Made by a program: the position numbers and the translations under genes. Positions 1-8,239 of a DNA stretch of 64,000 bases are shown here, piece by piece. Source of the DNA: JBJMQS01 sp045802605 (GTDB lineage: Bacteria; Planctomycetota; Planctomycetia; Gemmatales; Gemmataceae); the NCBI GenBank assembly GCA_045802605.1, contig JBJMQS010000070.1:62001-126000 (forward strand), given 5' to 3'. A model generated the notes under the pieces. The model was not told the origin of the DNA. It was given only the letters and a program-made list of their open reading frames with translations, and ran no database searches. Every line of letters begins with the position of its first letter. The first letter of the stretch is position 1.

Positions 1-2
1 TC

Positions 3-572
3 AAACGAGCGGCGGCCGAAGGATTTGCCGTGCCCCGTGCTGTGGCAGTCGGCGTCGGTATCGGGCCAGCAGGCCGGTTGCGCGGCTACCTTGCCGTGGA
101 AGAGCTCGATGGCATGAAGGCATTGCACGAACTCATTCCCCAAGCCCAGGCACAACTGCCAGGCAACAGATTTGCGCTGTGGAAACGAGGTGTGATCGCG
201 GAATTGGCGCGAGTAGCGCGATCGCTTCACCAGCGGCGGTATTTTCACAAAGACCTGTATCTCTGCCACTTCTTTGCGGCCGAGCGATCTGTTGCATCGC
301 CACCGAAGGATTGGACCGGGCAATTGGCGCTCATTGACCTTCATCGCTTTGCGAGACACACACTCACATGGCGATGGTGGCAACTGAAGGACCTCGCGCA
401 ACTCTTGTATTCGACGAGCGTGCCCGGCATCACGGCACGCGATCGGCTGCGTTTCTGGCGCATCTATGCCGGGCCAAATCGAAATCGAGGAATGGGCTGG
501 CTGGTACGTCGGCTGGTCTTGGTGCGTTGGAACAACTATCGCGGACACAACGAGCTTCGTCGCGTGGCGTAA
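3..572 (+). CDS. LPS kinase-like protein (Kdo/WaaP family), truncated by the window edge
   Basis: C-terminal part of a small kinase of the Kdo/WaaP (InaA) type, a family that phosphorylates sugars of the LPS core on the cytoplasmic side of the inner membrane. The frame is open to the left edge, so the N-lobe and true start lie outside; the first in-frame start-like codon is GTG at 30. Counting from that codon, HKDLYLCH (about 73-80) is the catalytic loop with HxD, and LIDLHRF (about 101-107) stands where DFG would be. The stop is 9 bases before a GT4 glycosyltransferase, and lpxK, lpxA and other glycosyltransferases occur in the window, which fits an envelope-glycolipid role. The acceptor sugar cannot be read from the sequence. 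Confidence 0.8.
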   Translation, partial: KRAAAEGFAVPRAVAVGVGIGPAGRLRGYLAVEELDGMKALHELIPQAQAQLPGNRFALWKRGVIAELARVARSLHQRRYFHKDLYLCHFFAAERSVASPPKDWTGQLALIDLHRFARHTLTWRWWQLKDLAQLLYSTSVPGITARDRLRFWRIYAGPNRNRGMGWLVRRLVLVRWNNYRGHNELRRVA

Positions 573-581
573 GGATACCGG

Positions 582-1751
582 ATGCAAATTGCATTGTGCC
601 ATGAAAATGTCTTGCCTAGCCGCGGCGGCGCCGAGATGTACGTCGCTGATTTGGCGCGCTGTCTTGTCGTCGCCGGGCATGAAGTACACCTGTACGCCGC
701 TCGGTGGGATGCTGCCGCATTGCCGCAGGCGATTCACTTTCATGCCTTGCCGGTTTCGACTGGCCCACGATTTCTTCGGCCCTGGCGATTCAGTGCGGCC
801 TTGCGCCAGGCGTTGAAAAGCGATCGGCCAGAAGTTTCTGTCGGCTTCGACAAAGTGCTGGGCACCGACGTTTACTACCCGCTGGGCGGCCTCCACGTGG
901 CCTGTGCGGAATTTAACCTGTTCAAACATCGTGCCGGGCTGCTGCGTTTACTTGCGCGCACGATTCAAAAGCTGGACCCCGCGCAACAATCGTTTGCTCG
1001 CTTCGAGCGACGGCAAATGCTCGGCCGCGATCGGCCAATGTTGGTTGTGAATTCCGATTTCGTCCGGCGACATGCGCGAAAATACTATGGCCTCGACCCC
1101 GCACAGATACGCGTCTTGCACAATGCCATCGATCCCGCGCGGTTTGTCGAAACCGACCGGCCGCGGCTGCGCGATGAGGCTCGTCGAGAGTGGGGCCTGC
1201 GCGATGACGCTGTCGTGGCCGCGATCGTGGCGATGAATTACCGCCTCAAAGGGCTTGAGCCGCTCTTGCGGGCATTACCCCATAGCCCAGCAACATTGAC
1301 TCTACTGGTAGCCGGCAACCGCAATACCAAGATTTACGAACGGCTGGCGGAGCAACTCAAGGTTCGCGACCGCGTTCGCCTCATCGGCCATTGTGGCGAT
1401 GTGCGGCGCGTGTACTTTGCTTCCGATCTTCTCGTGCATCCGACCTTCTATGATCCCTGTTCCCTCGTCGTCTTGGAGGCGCTCGCTTGTGGGTTGCCCG
1501 TAATTACGACGGCTCACAATGGGGCGGCCGAGTTGATGCACCCACCGTCCGAAGGCTTCGTAATCGATGATCCGCACGATTCGAACCAACTGGCCGGCCG
1601 ACTCAGCGATTTGACGGATGCATCTGCACGATCGATCTGCGGGAAAGCTGCTAGACAAGCGGCTGCTGGTTGGACTTTTGCTCACCACGTTCGCGCTTTT
1701 GAAGCAATTTTGTCTGACGCCACTCGTCAACGCAGGCGCGCGGCGGGATAA
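582..1751 (+). CDS. GT4 family glycosyltransferase (WaaG-like)
   Basis: A 389-residue retaining glycosyltransferase with the GT-B fold, expected to add a sugar from a nucleotide donor to LPS core or another surface glycan at the inner membrane. The N-terminus has the GT4 hallmark SRGGAEMYV (about 13-21). The C-terminal donor-binding half has FYDPCSLVVLEALACGLP (about 289-306), the E-x7-E region, followed by an NGAAEL motif. The ATG at 582 has AAGGAT upstream and sits 9 bases after the kinase stop, so the two are probably one operon. The length is normal for WaaG-like enzymes. Donor and acceptor are unknown; the neighbour suggests LPS core assembly. Confidence 0.85.
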   Translation: MQIALCHENVLPSRGGAEMYVADLARCLVVAGHEVHLYAARWDAAALPQAIHFHALPVSTGPRFLRPWRFSAALRQALKSDRPEVSVGFDKVLGTDVYYPLGGLHVACAEFNLFKHRAGLLRLLARTIQKLDPAQQSFARFERRQMLGRDRPMLVVNSDFVRRHARKYYGLDPAQIRVLHNAIDPARFVETDRPRLRDEARREWGLRDDAVVAAIVAMNYRLKGLEPLLRALPHSPATLTLLVAGNRNTKIYERLAEQLKVRDRVRLIGHCGDVRRVYFASDLLVHPTFYDPCSLVVLEALACGLPVITTAHNGAAELMHPPSEGFVIDDPHDSNQLAGRLSDLTDASARSICGKAARQAAAGWTFAHHVRAFEAILSDATRQRRRAAG

Positions 1752-1817
1752 CAACTACGTCGCAAACTGCTCGGAGCCGGCGTCATTACAGAATCAATTG
1801 CGATCCTGGCTTGTTAT

Positions 1818-2924
1818 ATGATCGGAGCGATTCCATTCGGGGTCATCGTCGCGCATCTTCGCGGCGTCAACATCCTCCAGGCGGGCAGCGGTAATATCGG
1901 TGCGACCAATGTCGGAAGAGTCGTCGGAAAACCGTTCGGCATACTCGTGTTGCTGCTGGATTTCGCAAAAGGTGCCGGGCCCATGTGGTTTGTCGCACGT
2001 TGGCGAGGCAGTGTCGATGCGATTGCGGTCATGGCCGGTCTCGCGGCGGTCTTGGGCCACGTTTTCCCGGTCTATCTCGGTTTCCGAGGCGGGAAGGGCG
2101 TGGCAGTCGGGGCCGGAGTCGCGGCCGTGCTTCTTCCCATCCCGGTGATTGTCGCGCTCATTGCATTTGTCGCGACGTTACTGGCGAGCCGGATGGTATC
2201 GCTGTCTTCGATCGTTTCCGCGATAGCGCTGGCAGGCACGCAACTGAGTCTTAGTCCTCGCCTCAATGATCCGGCAACAATTCTCGCTATCGTCGCGGCA
2301 CTCTTGGTTTTCGTTCGACACCTTTCGAACCTGTCGCGCATCCAAGCGGGCACGGAGTCGCGATTCGACGAATCGCCAAAGCTCGCCGCGATTGTGCCGG
2401 GCTTGCACGCGCTCGCCGTTGGACTGTGGTGTGGGGCCGGTTGGTTCTTCACTTTTGGCGTGGCCGGGCGCGTATTCACCGCATTCGGCCGGCTTGTGGA
2501 AGAGCGACCCGATTGGTTGGTGATCAGTGGCAACCCGCAGGAATTCGGGAGTCGGTTGGCCGGCTTGGCGGTTGCGCCGATGTTCCCGGGCTACTTTGGC
2601 CTTCAAGCCGTCTGTGGTCTTGTAGCGTTTGGAATTGCCGTCGCTTGGTGTTTCGATTTCCGAGCCCGCCGACAGCGAGTTCGCGCCTGGCTGCTCGCGA
2701 TCGCGCTACTCTTGGTCGCGGCCGGTTGGCCCGTGGCCGAGCGTGTCAGCGATTTGCGCCTTCAACGATACTCCGGGGAGCCAGCGCAGCGCGAAAGCGT
2801 TCGCACCGAATTTGGCCGCTGGCATCTGATCAGCGTCTTCATCAATCTTGGCGTGTTGGCGTGCACCGCCCCGGCTCTCGCCTTGGCCGCGTATCCGCCG
2901 CGAAAGGAAATGCTTAGCCCTTGA
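1818..2924 (+). CDS. plsY: Acyl-phosphate glycerol-3-phosphate acyltransferase PlsY fused to a DUF4149-like membrane domain
   Basis: PlsY transfers acyl from acyl-phosphate to glycerol-3-phosphate, the first step of phospholipid synthesis, in the inner membrane. Family motifs are GSGNIGATN (23-31) and HVFPVYLGFRGGKGV (81-95). PlsY normally ends near residue 200; here about 170 residues follow (about 190-368) with several hydrophobic segments and the pattern LHALAVGLWCGAGWFF, resembling DUF4149/TMEM205-like domains, so this looks like a fusion. The ATG at 1818 cuts into transmembrane helix 1: the same frame is open upstream to a stop at 1749 and encodes ESIAILACY just before the ATG, as expected for the start of PlsY. 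The true start may therefore be non-ATG, for example CTG at 1767. Confidence 0.85.
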   Translation: MIGAIPFGVIVAHLRGVNILQAGSGNIGATNVGRVVGKPFGILVLLLDFAKGAGPMWFVARWRGSVDAIAVMAGLAAVLGHVFPVYLGFRGGKGVAVGAGVAAVLLPIPVIVALIAFVATLLASRMVSLSSIVSAIALAGTQLSLSPRLNDPATILAIVAALLVFVRHLSNLSRIQAGTESRFDESPKLAAIVPGLHALAVGLWCGAGWFFTFGVAGRVFTAFGRLVEERPDWLVISGNPQEFGSRLAGLAVAPMFPGYFGLQAVCGLVAFGIAVAWCFDFRARRQRVRAWLLAIALLLVAAGWPVAERVSDLRLQRYSGEPAQRESVRTEFGRWHLISVFINLGVLACTAPALALAAYPPRKEMLSP

Positions 2925-3273
2925 TCCACTTGTTTGGGTTGGGCTCAAACGGGCTTTCCGCGAGTGGCTTCCACAAAATTACATCTTCAATGCGTCGCGC
3001 CAGCGCGAAGTCCCGGTCCGTAATTCCGTCTTCAGAATGTGTTTTCAGCTTTACGGTGACGCGGCCCCAGGTGACCGTCAAATCCGGATGGTGCCACGCT
3101 GCTTCCGCGAGATAGCCGATCGCATTGACAAGTGACATCGCCGCCGGCCAGTTTTCCACCGCGAACTTGCGGCAAATCCATCCATCGTCGAGGTGCCAGG
3201 CGTCTAAGCCGAACTCGGCGAGCTTGGTGGGAATCTCGGCATCGGCGTACGTGGGCAATTTTTCTCGTGCCAT
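2914..3273 (-). CDS. phhB: Pterin-4a-carbinolamine dehydratase
   Basis: A 119-residue cytoplasmic enzyme that dehydrates 4a-hydroxytetrahydropterin, recycling the cofactor of aromatic amino acid hydroxylases. The family pattern is present: an AAWHHPDLTVTWGRVTVKL stretch (about 66-84) followed by KTHSEDGITDRD, and an upstream WHLDDGW. The ATG at 3273 was chosen because a strong GGGGAGG ribosome site lies just upstream; a longer reading to 3300 lacks one. The gene is convergent with plsY and their ends overlap by 11 bases. No aromatic hydroxylase is visible nearby, so the partner enzyme is unknown. Confidence 0.9.
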   Translation of the reverse strand: MAREKLPTYADAEIPTKLAEFGLDAWHLDDGWICRKFAVENWPAAMSLVNAIGYLAEAAWHHPDLTVTWGRVTVKLKTHSEDGITDRDFALARRIEDVILWKPLAESPFEPNPNKWIKG

Positions 3274-3342
3274 GTTCGCCTCCCCTGGGTGCTCTCGCAT
3301 CGATCACGTAAACTGGTCGCGGACGACTCGACGAGGCCAGCC

Positions 3343-3891
3343 ATGTCCGACACCGCTCGCTTGCAACTGCTTGAGCTATTCAAGTCCCGTGCCGTTCGCT
3401 TCGGCGACTTTGTGCTCGCTTCGGGCAAACGCAGTAGCTACTACATTAACTCCAAAGCAGTTCTCTTCCACTCGAAAGCGATCGGCTTGCTCGGAGAACT
3501 GCTCTATCGCGCTACGGCCGACCTCGACATCCAAGCGGTTGGCGGCCTGGAAGTCGGTGCGATCCCCATGGCCGCCGCCTGTTTAGCACGTTACGACCAA
3601 GCCGGGAAAACACTCGAGGGCTTTTTCGTCCGCAAGCAGGCCAAGGACCACGGATCAAAGGTGCGGGTCGAAGGCCGGGTCAGTGTCGGCGACCAAGTCG
3701 CGATTCTGGACGACGTGCTCACAACTGGCGAATCAGTGGTGCAAGCGATCGACGCCGTCGAAGCGGCCGGTGCGAAAGTTCTCAGAGTGGTTTGTATCGT
3801 CGATCGGTTGCAAGGTGCTCGCGAACGACTGGCCGGCTACGATTTTCATCCGATGTTCACGATCCGCGATTTGGGGATCGAACCCAGTTGA
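3343..3891 (+). CDS. pyrE: Orotate phosphoribosyltransferase
   Basis: PyrE joins orotate to PRPP to give OMP, the fifth step of UMP synthesis, in the cytoplasm. The 182-residue protein has the type-I PRTase PRPP loop ILDDVLTTGES (121-131), the flexible active-site loop FVRKQAKDHG (95-104), and the N-terminal GDFVLASGKRSSYYIN typical of PyrE. An in-frame extension back to 3289 exists, but the family N-terminus begins at MSDTAR, so the ATG at 3343 is preferred. It ends 7 bases before glmM and is probably cotranscribed with it. Confidence 0.93.
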   Translation: MSDTARLQLLELFKSRAVRFGDFVLASGKRSSYYINSKAVLFHSKAIGLLGELLYRATADLDIQAVGGLEVGAIPMAAACLARYDQAGKTLEGFFVRKQAKDHGSKVRVEGRVSVGDQVAILDDVLTTGESVVQAIDAVEAAGAKVLRVVCIVDRLQGARERLAGYDFHPMFTIRDLGIEPS

Positions 3892-3898
3892 GACTTCC

Positions 3899-5233
3899 AT
3901 GGCATTGATCGTCAGCGTATCCGGTGTGCGCGGCATCGTCGGGTCGGAGTTAACTCCGGAAGTCGTGTTGCGCTACGCCGCTGCGCTGGGCACAGTTCTC
4001 GGCGGCGGCCCAATTGCATTGGGGCGGGACAGCCGGCCTAGCGGCAATGCCTTTCGCCACGCGGCCATCGCCGGGCTCACCGGCGTCGGCTGCGAAGTAC
4101 GAGACCTCGGAATTGTGCCCACGCCGACCTGCGGATTTCTGGTGCGCGAACTGGGGTGTCGCGGCGGCCTAATGATTACCGCCAGTCACAATCCCGCCCC
4201 TTACAACGGGCTCAAACTCTTTGGACCCGATGGCGCGGTGCATTCAGCGACAGCAGGTGCGGAAATCCAAAAACAATTCGCATCGGCGACTCAGGGCTAC
4301 GTCGAATGGAACGCCTGTGGCAAATTAATAAATGAAGTCAGTAGTTCACAACGTCACTGGCAGCGCGTGCTCGAACTTGTCGATATCTCGGCAATTCGCG
4401 CTCGCAAGTTCTCGGTGGTCTTGGATGGCAATGGCGGCGCGGGCGGACCGTCCGGCTTGGCCATGTTGCAAGCTCTCGGTTGTGCCGTCGTGGCGGTCAA
4501 CTGCGAAGCCGACGGGATCTTCCGGCATGAGCCCGAACCGACGCCGGCACAATTGCAAGATGTCGCGGGAATCGTGAAGGCGACACAGGGCGCGATCGGC
4601 TTCGCGCTGGACCCCGATTCCGATCGTCTCGCGCTCATCGACGAGACCGGTGTGTGTTTGAGTGAAGAACTGACACTCGCCTTGGCGGTCCGCGAACGTT
4701 TGTCTCACGATCGCGGCCCCGTGGTCATCAATCTGTCGAGTTCACGAGTCACCGAAGACATTGCGTCTGCGGCCGGCGTGAAGTGTCTGCGGTCCGCGGT
4801 CGGCGAAGCGAATGTCGTCGCCAAGATGCGCGAAGTCGGAGCGCTCATCGGTGGGGAAGGCAATGGCGGGGTGATCGATCCTCGAGTTGGCTGGGTGCGC
4901 GATCCCTTCGTCGGCATGGCATTGATTCTTCAGCACATGGTCCGCACCGGTCAATTGCTGAACCAACTCGCGATCGCGTTACCGCAGTATGTCATCCGAA
5001 AAGAGAAAATCAGCATGGCGCGGGAACGATTGCCAGAACTCTTTGAGAAAATCTCGCAGCACTGGTCCAATGCCGAGATCGATCGCACCGACGGCATTCG
5101 AGTCGCCTGGCCCGACCGCTGGGTGCATCTGCGTGCCAGCAACACTGAGCCGATCGTGCGGGTGATCGCCGAGGCACCGAGGGCCGCCGAGGCTGAGGCC
5201 CTGTGCGAGGAGCTAAAAGCAGTGGCCGAGTAA
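3899..5233 (+). CDS. glmM: Phosphoglucosamine mutase (archaeal-type GlmM subgroup)
   Basis: A 444-residue alpha-D-phosphohexomutase. By family it interconverts glucosamine-6-P and glucosamine-1-P, feeding UDP-GlcNAc for peptidoglycan and lipid A. Visible motifs: catalytic phosphoserine loop TASHNPAPYNG (94-104), metal loop DPDSDRLALID (about 237), sugar loop GGEGNGGVI (about 318-326), phosphate site RASNTEPIVR (about 411). GEGNGG in the sugar loop is the form I know from the archaeal-type GlmM branch rather than bacterial GlmM (GEQSGH), so phosphomannomutase or phosphoglucomutase activity is not excluded. The ATG at 3899 starts the family N-terminus MALIVSVSGVRG; the open frame upstream lies inside pyrE. 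Confidence 0.85.
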   Translation: MALIVSVSGVRGIVGSELTPEVVLRYAAALGTVLGGGPIALGRDSRPSGNAFRHAAIAGLTGVGCEVRDLGIVPTPTCGFLVRELGCRGGLMITASHNPAPYNGLKLFGPDGAVHSATAGAEIQKQFASATQGYVEWNACGKLINEVSSSQRHWQRVLELVDISAIRARKFSVVLDGNGGAGGPSGLAMLQALGCAVVAVNCEADGIFRHEPEPTPAQLQDVAGIVKATQGAIGFALDPDSDRLALIDETGVCLSEELTLALAVRERLSHDRGPVVINLSSSRVTEDIASAAGVKCLRSAVGEANVVAKMREVGALIGGEGNGGVIDPRVGWVRDPFVGMALILQHMVRTGQLLNQLAIALPQYVIRKEKISMARERLPELFEKISQHWSNAEIDRTDGIRVAWPDRWVHLRASNTEPIVRVIAEAPRAAEAEALCEELKAVAE

Positions 5234-5380
5234 TGGGATTTTGCCCCGCCAGCGATTTTTACGTCAAAAAGGCCAGCCGGCTATTCAGCGAACCGCTGTA
5301 AAACTGCACGGAATTTCAATTTGCGCCGGAAAAATGGCAATTGATGAGAAAATAAGCTAGGAAAGATTGCCCGGCTCCCG

Positions 5381-8239
5381 GTGCGCCCGGTTGCGTACAG
5401 AGGCGATCTTCCCGTGGGATATTCGTTAAGCGATCCGCCCCCAACACCGCTCACCATGCCCGGGGTGCGCGCCGGCGGTGTCTTTGATCCACTGGCGACT
5501 CAGAGTACGCGGGTCGAAGCAGTCGCGGATGTGCCCGAGCCGGAACCGACCAAAGACTACGATCGGTTCGAGATTGTCCGCCTCTACGCTCAGGGCGGGC
5601 AAGGCCACGTCTTTGTGGCCCGCGATTCCCAACTTCGCCGCGAAGTCGCACTAAAAGAATTGCAGCCACGCTTCGCGGATCGGTCTCTGAGTCGGGCACG
5701 ATTCGTCCGCGAAGCCGAGATCACCGGTAGTCTGGAGCATCCCGGCGTCGTCCCGGTGTATGCCCTGGGCCATCACGAAGGTGGCCGGCCCTACTATGCG
5801 ATGCGGCTGATTCAGGGCCGCAATCTCCAGGAAGTCATCAACGAGTTTCACGATCCGAAATCGACCATGTCGCCGGCGGAACGGAATCTCAAATTCCGCC
5901 AACTGCTGCAACGTTTCGTGAGCGTGTGTCAGACGATTGCCTACGCCCACAGCCGGGGCATCGTTCATCGTGACATCAAGCCCTCAAATGTTTTGATCGG
6001 ATCATACGGCGAAGCGGTCGTCGTGGACTGGGGCCTCGCTCGTCCATTCCATCCGACCGCCGGCTGCGCCCAGGATCCGGAAGCGAACGCACCGGCTGGG
6101 TCCGGACCACAATTCACCAGCGCATTGAATACTGACAGCACCCTTATGGGCACGGCCCTGGGCACGCCGGCCTTCATGAGTCCGGAACAAGCGGACGGAC
6201 GCTGGGATTTGGTAGGCCCCGCCAGCGACATCTACGCACTGGGCACTACCCTCTATGTGTTGATCACCGGCAAGATGCCGATCGATTTCTCCGATTGGCC
6301 GACAATGGCCCAGAAAATTCGCACCGGCAACATTCCGCCAGCACGGGCCGCAAACCCGATCGCACCGCGAGCTCTCGAAGCGATTTGCCAGAAAGCGATG
6401 TCGTTGGCCGCGGGCGATCGTTACACAACGGCGTTAGGATTAGCCGGCGACGTTGAACATTGGCTGGCCGACGAGCCGGTGACCGCATGGCGCGAGCCTT
6501 GGCACCTGCGGGCCGCCCGCTGGTGCCGGCGACACCGAACTCTGGTGACTTCGACCGCCGCCCTCACGATGACCGCCATGCTGGGCTTCGCCATTGGATT
6601 TGTAGTGGTGGAGCAAGAGCGCGTGGCCCGGGAAGCGGCACGAAAGACCGCTCGAGAAGCTTTGGATCAAAACTTCTCTCAAGTCGTTGAGCGGATGCTT
6701 CAGCAGCAACGGACACCGTTGACGCAAGATCAGCTCGATTACGTCACCGGAATGCTCCACGAGTATGAGCGCTTCGCCGCTGATATGCCAAAGGATGCCG
6801 AGGGCCAATTGGGTGTGGTCGCGGCCTACGTGCGTGCTGGCGAGATTCGGAAGGTTCTTGGAAAATACCCGGATGCTCTGGATGCCTTCACAAAGGCTTT
6901 GCGCCAATACGACACGATACCGACGGACCGTGCAAACGAATCGCAATTTCAGCGCGAGTTAGCGCGGGCTCATTCCGGATTGGGAATGGTCCATCGCAAA
7001 CAGGGCCAAACAGAGGAAGCGGGAAAAGAATTTGCGGCAGCCGTCAAGTTAAGCGAGCAAATTGCCTATGCCGACCCTGGCAACACCGGCCTCCGACGCG
7101 GCGTCGCGACTGGGTATACCAACTACGCAACATTTTTGGCGGACCAAAACAAGCAGCACGAGGCAGTAGAAGCCTTCCGCAATGCCCTGACAATTCGAGA
7201 AGAAATTGCACAGGCTTCCGGCCGCCGCGACGATCAGTGTGAAGTCGCCATCGTCCTCAATAATCTCGGCCGCGCCATCTTTGGCTGCGAGAGACTTGAA
7301 AAAGACGTCATCCTTCGCCGCTTGCTCCATCAGGATGCGGAATCACAGTTAAGCCGCGCTCGCATGATTGCCGAATCCTTAGTCGAGCAACGGCGTGAGG
7401 ATTCCGATCCACGCTATCGTGATGCACTCGCAACCGCTCTTCGCAGTCTTGGTGATCTCTCTCGGTGCAGGCCGGCGACTGAAGAATTGATGGAACCAAA
7501 AGACCGTCAGGCTCTGGTCGCATTTGTAGATGCGAATCTGTCTGAAGCTCGAAAACTGCACGAGGCTAGTGCCGCAGAATACGAAACTCTGAGCCGCCTC
7601 AATCCAAACAATCCCGACTACGGAACAGAAGCTGACGGGATTCGAGTTGAGATGGGCAAATCGCTAATGCGTAAGAGCCCACAAGAGGCTCTCACTCAAT
7701 TCGACCGCGTGATCGCGCGGATCAGTGAAAACCGCACGGGTGATAAGCGACAAATAGATATCTTGTATGCCGCCTACGCTCATCGCCATCAGGCACTCGT
7801 TCGTTTGGAGAAATTCAGTGAAGCGGCGGAGGCTTGCTCCAAGCCGATAGCACTGAAGCCGGAAACAGCCGGAATTTGGCGCTCGAACCGTGCGGTCGAT
7901 AACGTGAGGGCTGACAAATTAGATCAAGCGCTAGCTGAAGTGGCCGAATTAGTCGCTGACAACAAATCCGATGGCGAAACGATTTACAACTGCGCCTGTG
8001 CGTGCGCCCAAGCCGCGAAGCAGAATCGCAATCGCGCGGCCGAGTTCTCCCGACAGGCCGTCAATTTGCTCAAGTTGGCCGCTAGCAAAGGTTTCTTCCA
8101 AGACAAGAAAAACCCATCGGCCGTGGACAGAGAAGCTGTCAAGAACATGCATCGCGACGAAGATCTCACGCCCCTCCATGGTTTCGACGATTACGAGAAA
8201 TTCCGCGCTTCGCTCGACGAGTCCAAGCCCAAGCCATGA
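5381..8239 (+). CDS. Membrane Ser/Thr protein kinase with C-terminal TPR-like repeats
   Basis: A 952-residue Hanks-type kinase (PknB-like). The kinase domain begins at YDRFEIVRLYAQGGQGHVF (about 60-78), with VALK lysine near 92, catalytic loop HRDIKPSN (196-203), DWGLA (216-220) in place of DFGLA, and AFMSPEQADG in the activation segment. DWG is common in planctomycete kinases. A single transmembrane helix (about 389-410) follows, then a coiled stretch and about 500 residues of TPR-like helical repeats. The start is uncertain: GTG at 5381 gives the longest form; GTG at 5414, with AGAGG upstream, is an alternative. Its TGA stop overlaps the ATG of the next gene, so the two are translationally coupled. 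Substrate and ligand are unknown. Confidence 0.88.
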   Translation: MRPVAYRGDLPVGYSLSDPPPTPLTMPGVRAGGVFDPLATQSTRVEAVADVPEPEPTKDYDRFEIVRLYAQGGQGHVFVARDSQLRREVALKELQPRFADRSLSRARFVREAEITGSLEHPGVVPVYALGHHEGGRPYYAMRLIQGRNLQEVINEFHDPKSTMSPAERNLKFRQLLQRFVSVCQTIAYAHSRGIVHRDIKPSNVLIGSYGEAVVVDWGLARPFHPTAGCAQDPEANAPAGSGPQFTSALNTDSTLMGTALGTPAFMSPEQADGRWDLVGPASDIYALGTTLYVLITGKMPIDFSDWPTMAQKIRTGNIPPARAANPIAPRALEAICQKAMSLAAGDRYTTALGLAGDVEHWLADEPVTAWREPWHLRAARWCRRHRTLVTSTAALTMTAMLGFAIGFVVVEQERVAREAARKTAREALDQNFSQVVERMLQQQRTPLTQDQLDYVTGMLHEYERFAADMPKDAEGQLGVVAAYVRAGEIRKVLGKYPDALDAFTKALRQYDTIPTDRANESQFQRELARAHSGLGMVHRKQGQTEEAGKEFAAAVKLSEQIAYADPGNTGLRRGVATGYTNYATFLADQNKQHEAVEAFRNALTIREEIAQASGRRDDQCEVAIVLNNLGRAIFGCERLEKDVILRRLLHQDAESQLSRARMIAESLVEQRREDSDPRYRDALATALRSLGDLSRCRPATEELMEPKDRQALVAFVDANLSEARKLHEASAAEYETLSRLNPNNPDYGTEADGIRVEMGKSLMRKSPQEALTQFDRVIARISENRTGDKRQIDILYAAYAHRHQALVRLEKFSEAAEACSKPIALKPETAGIWRSNRAVDNVRADKLDQALAEVAELVADNKSDGETIYNCACACAQAAKQNRNRAAEFSRQAVNLLKLAASKGFFQDKKNPSAVDREAVKNMHRDEDLTPLHGFDDYEKFRASLDESKPKP

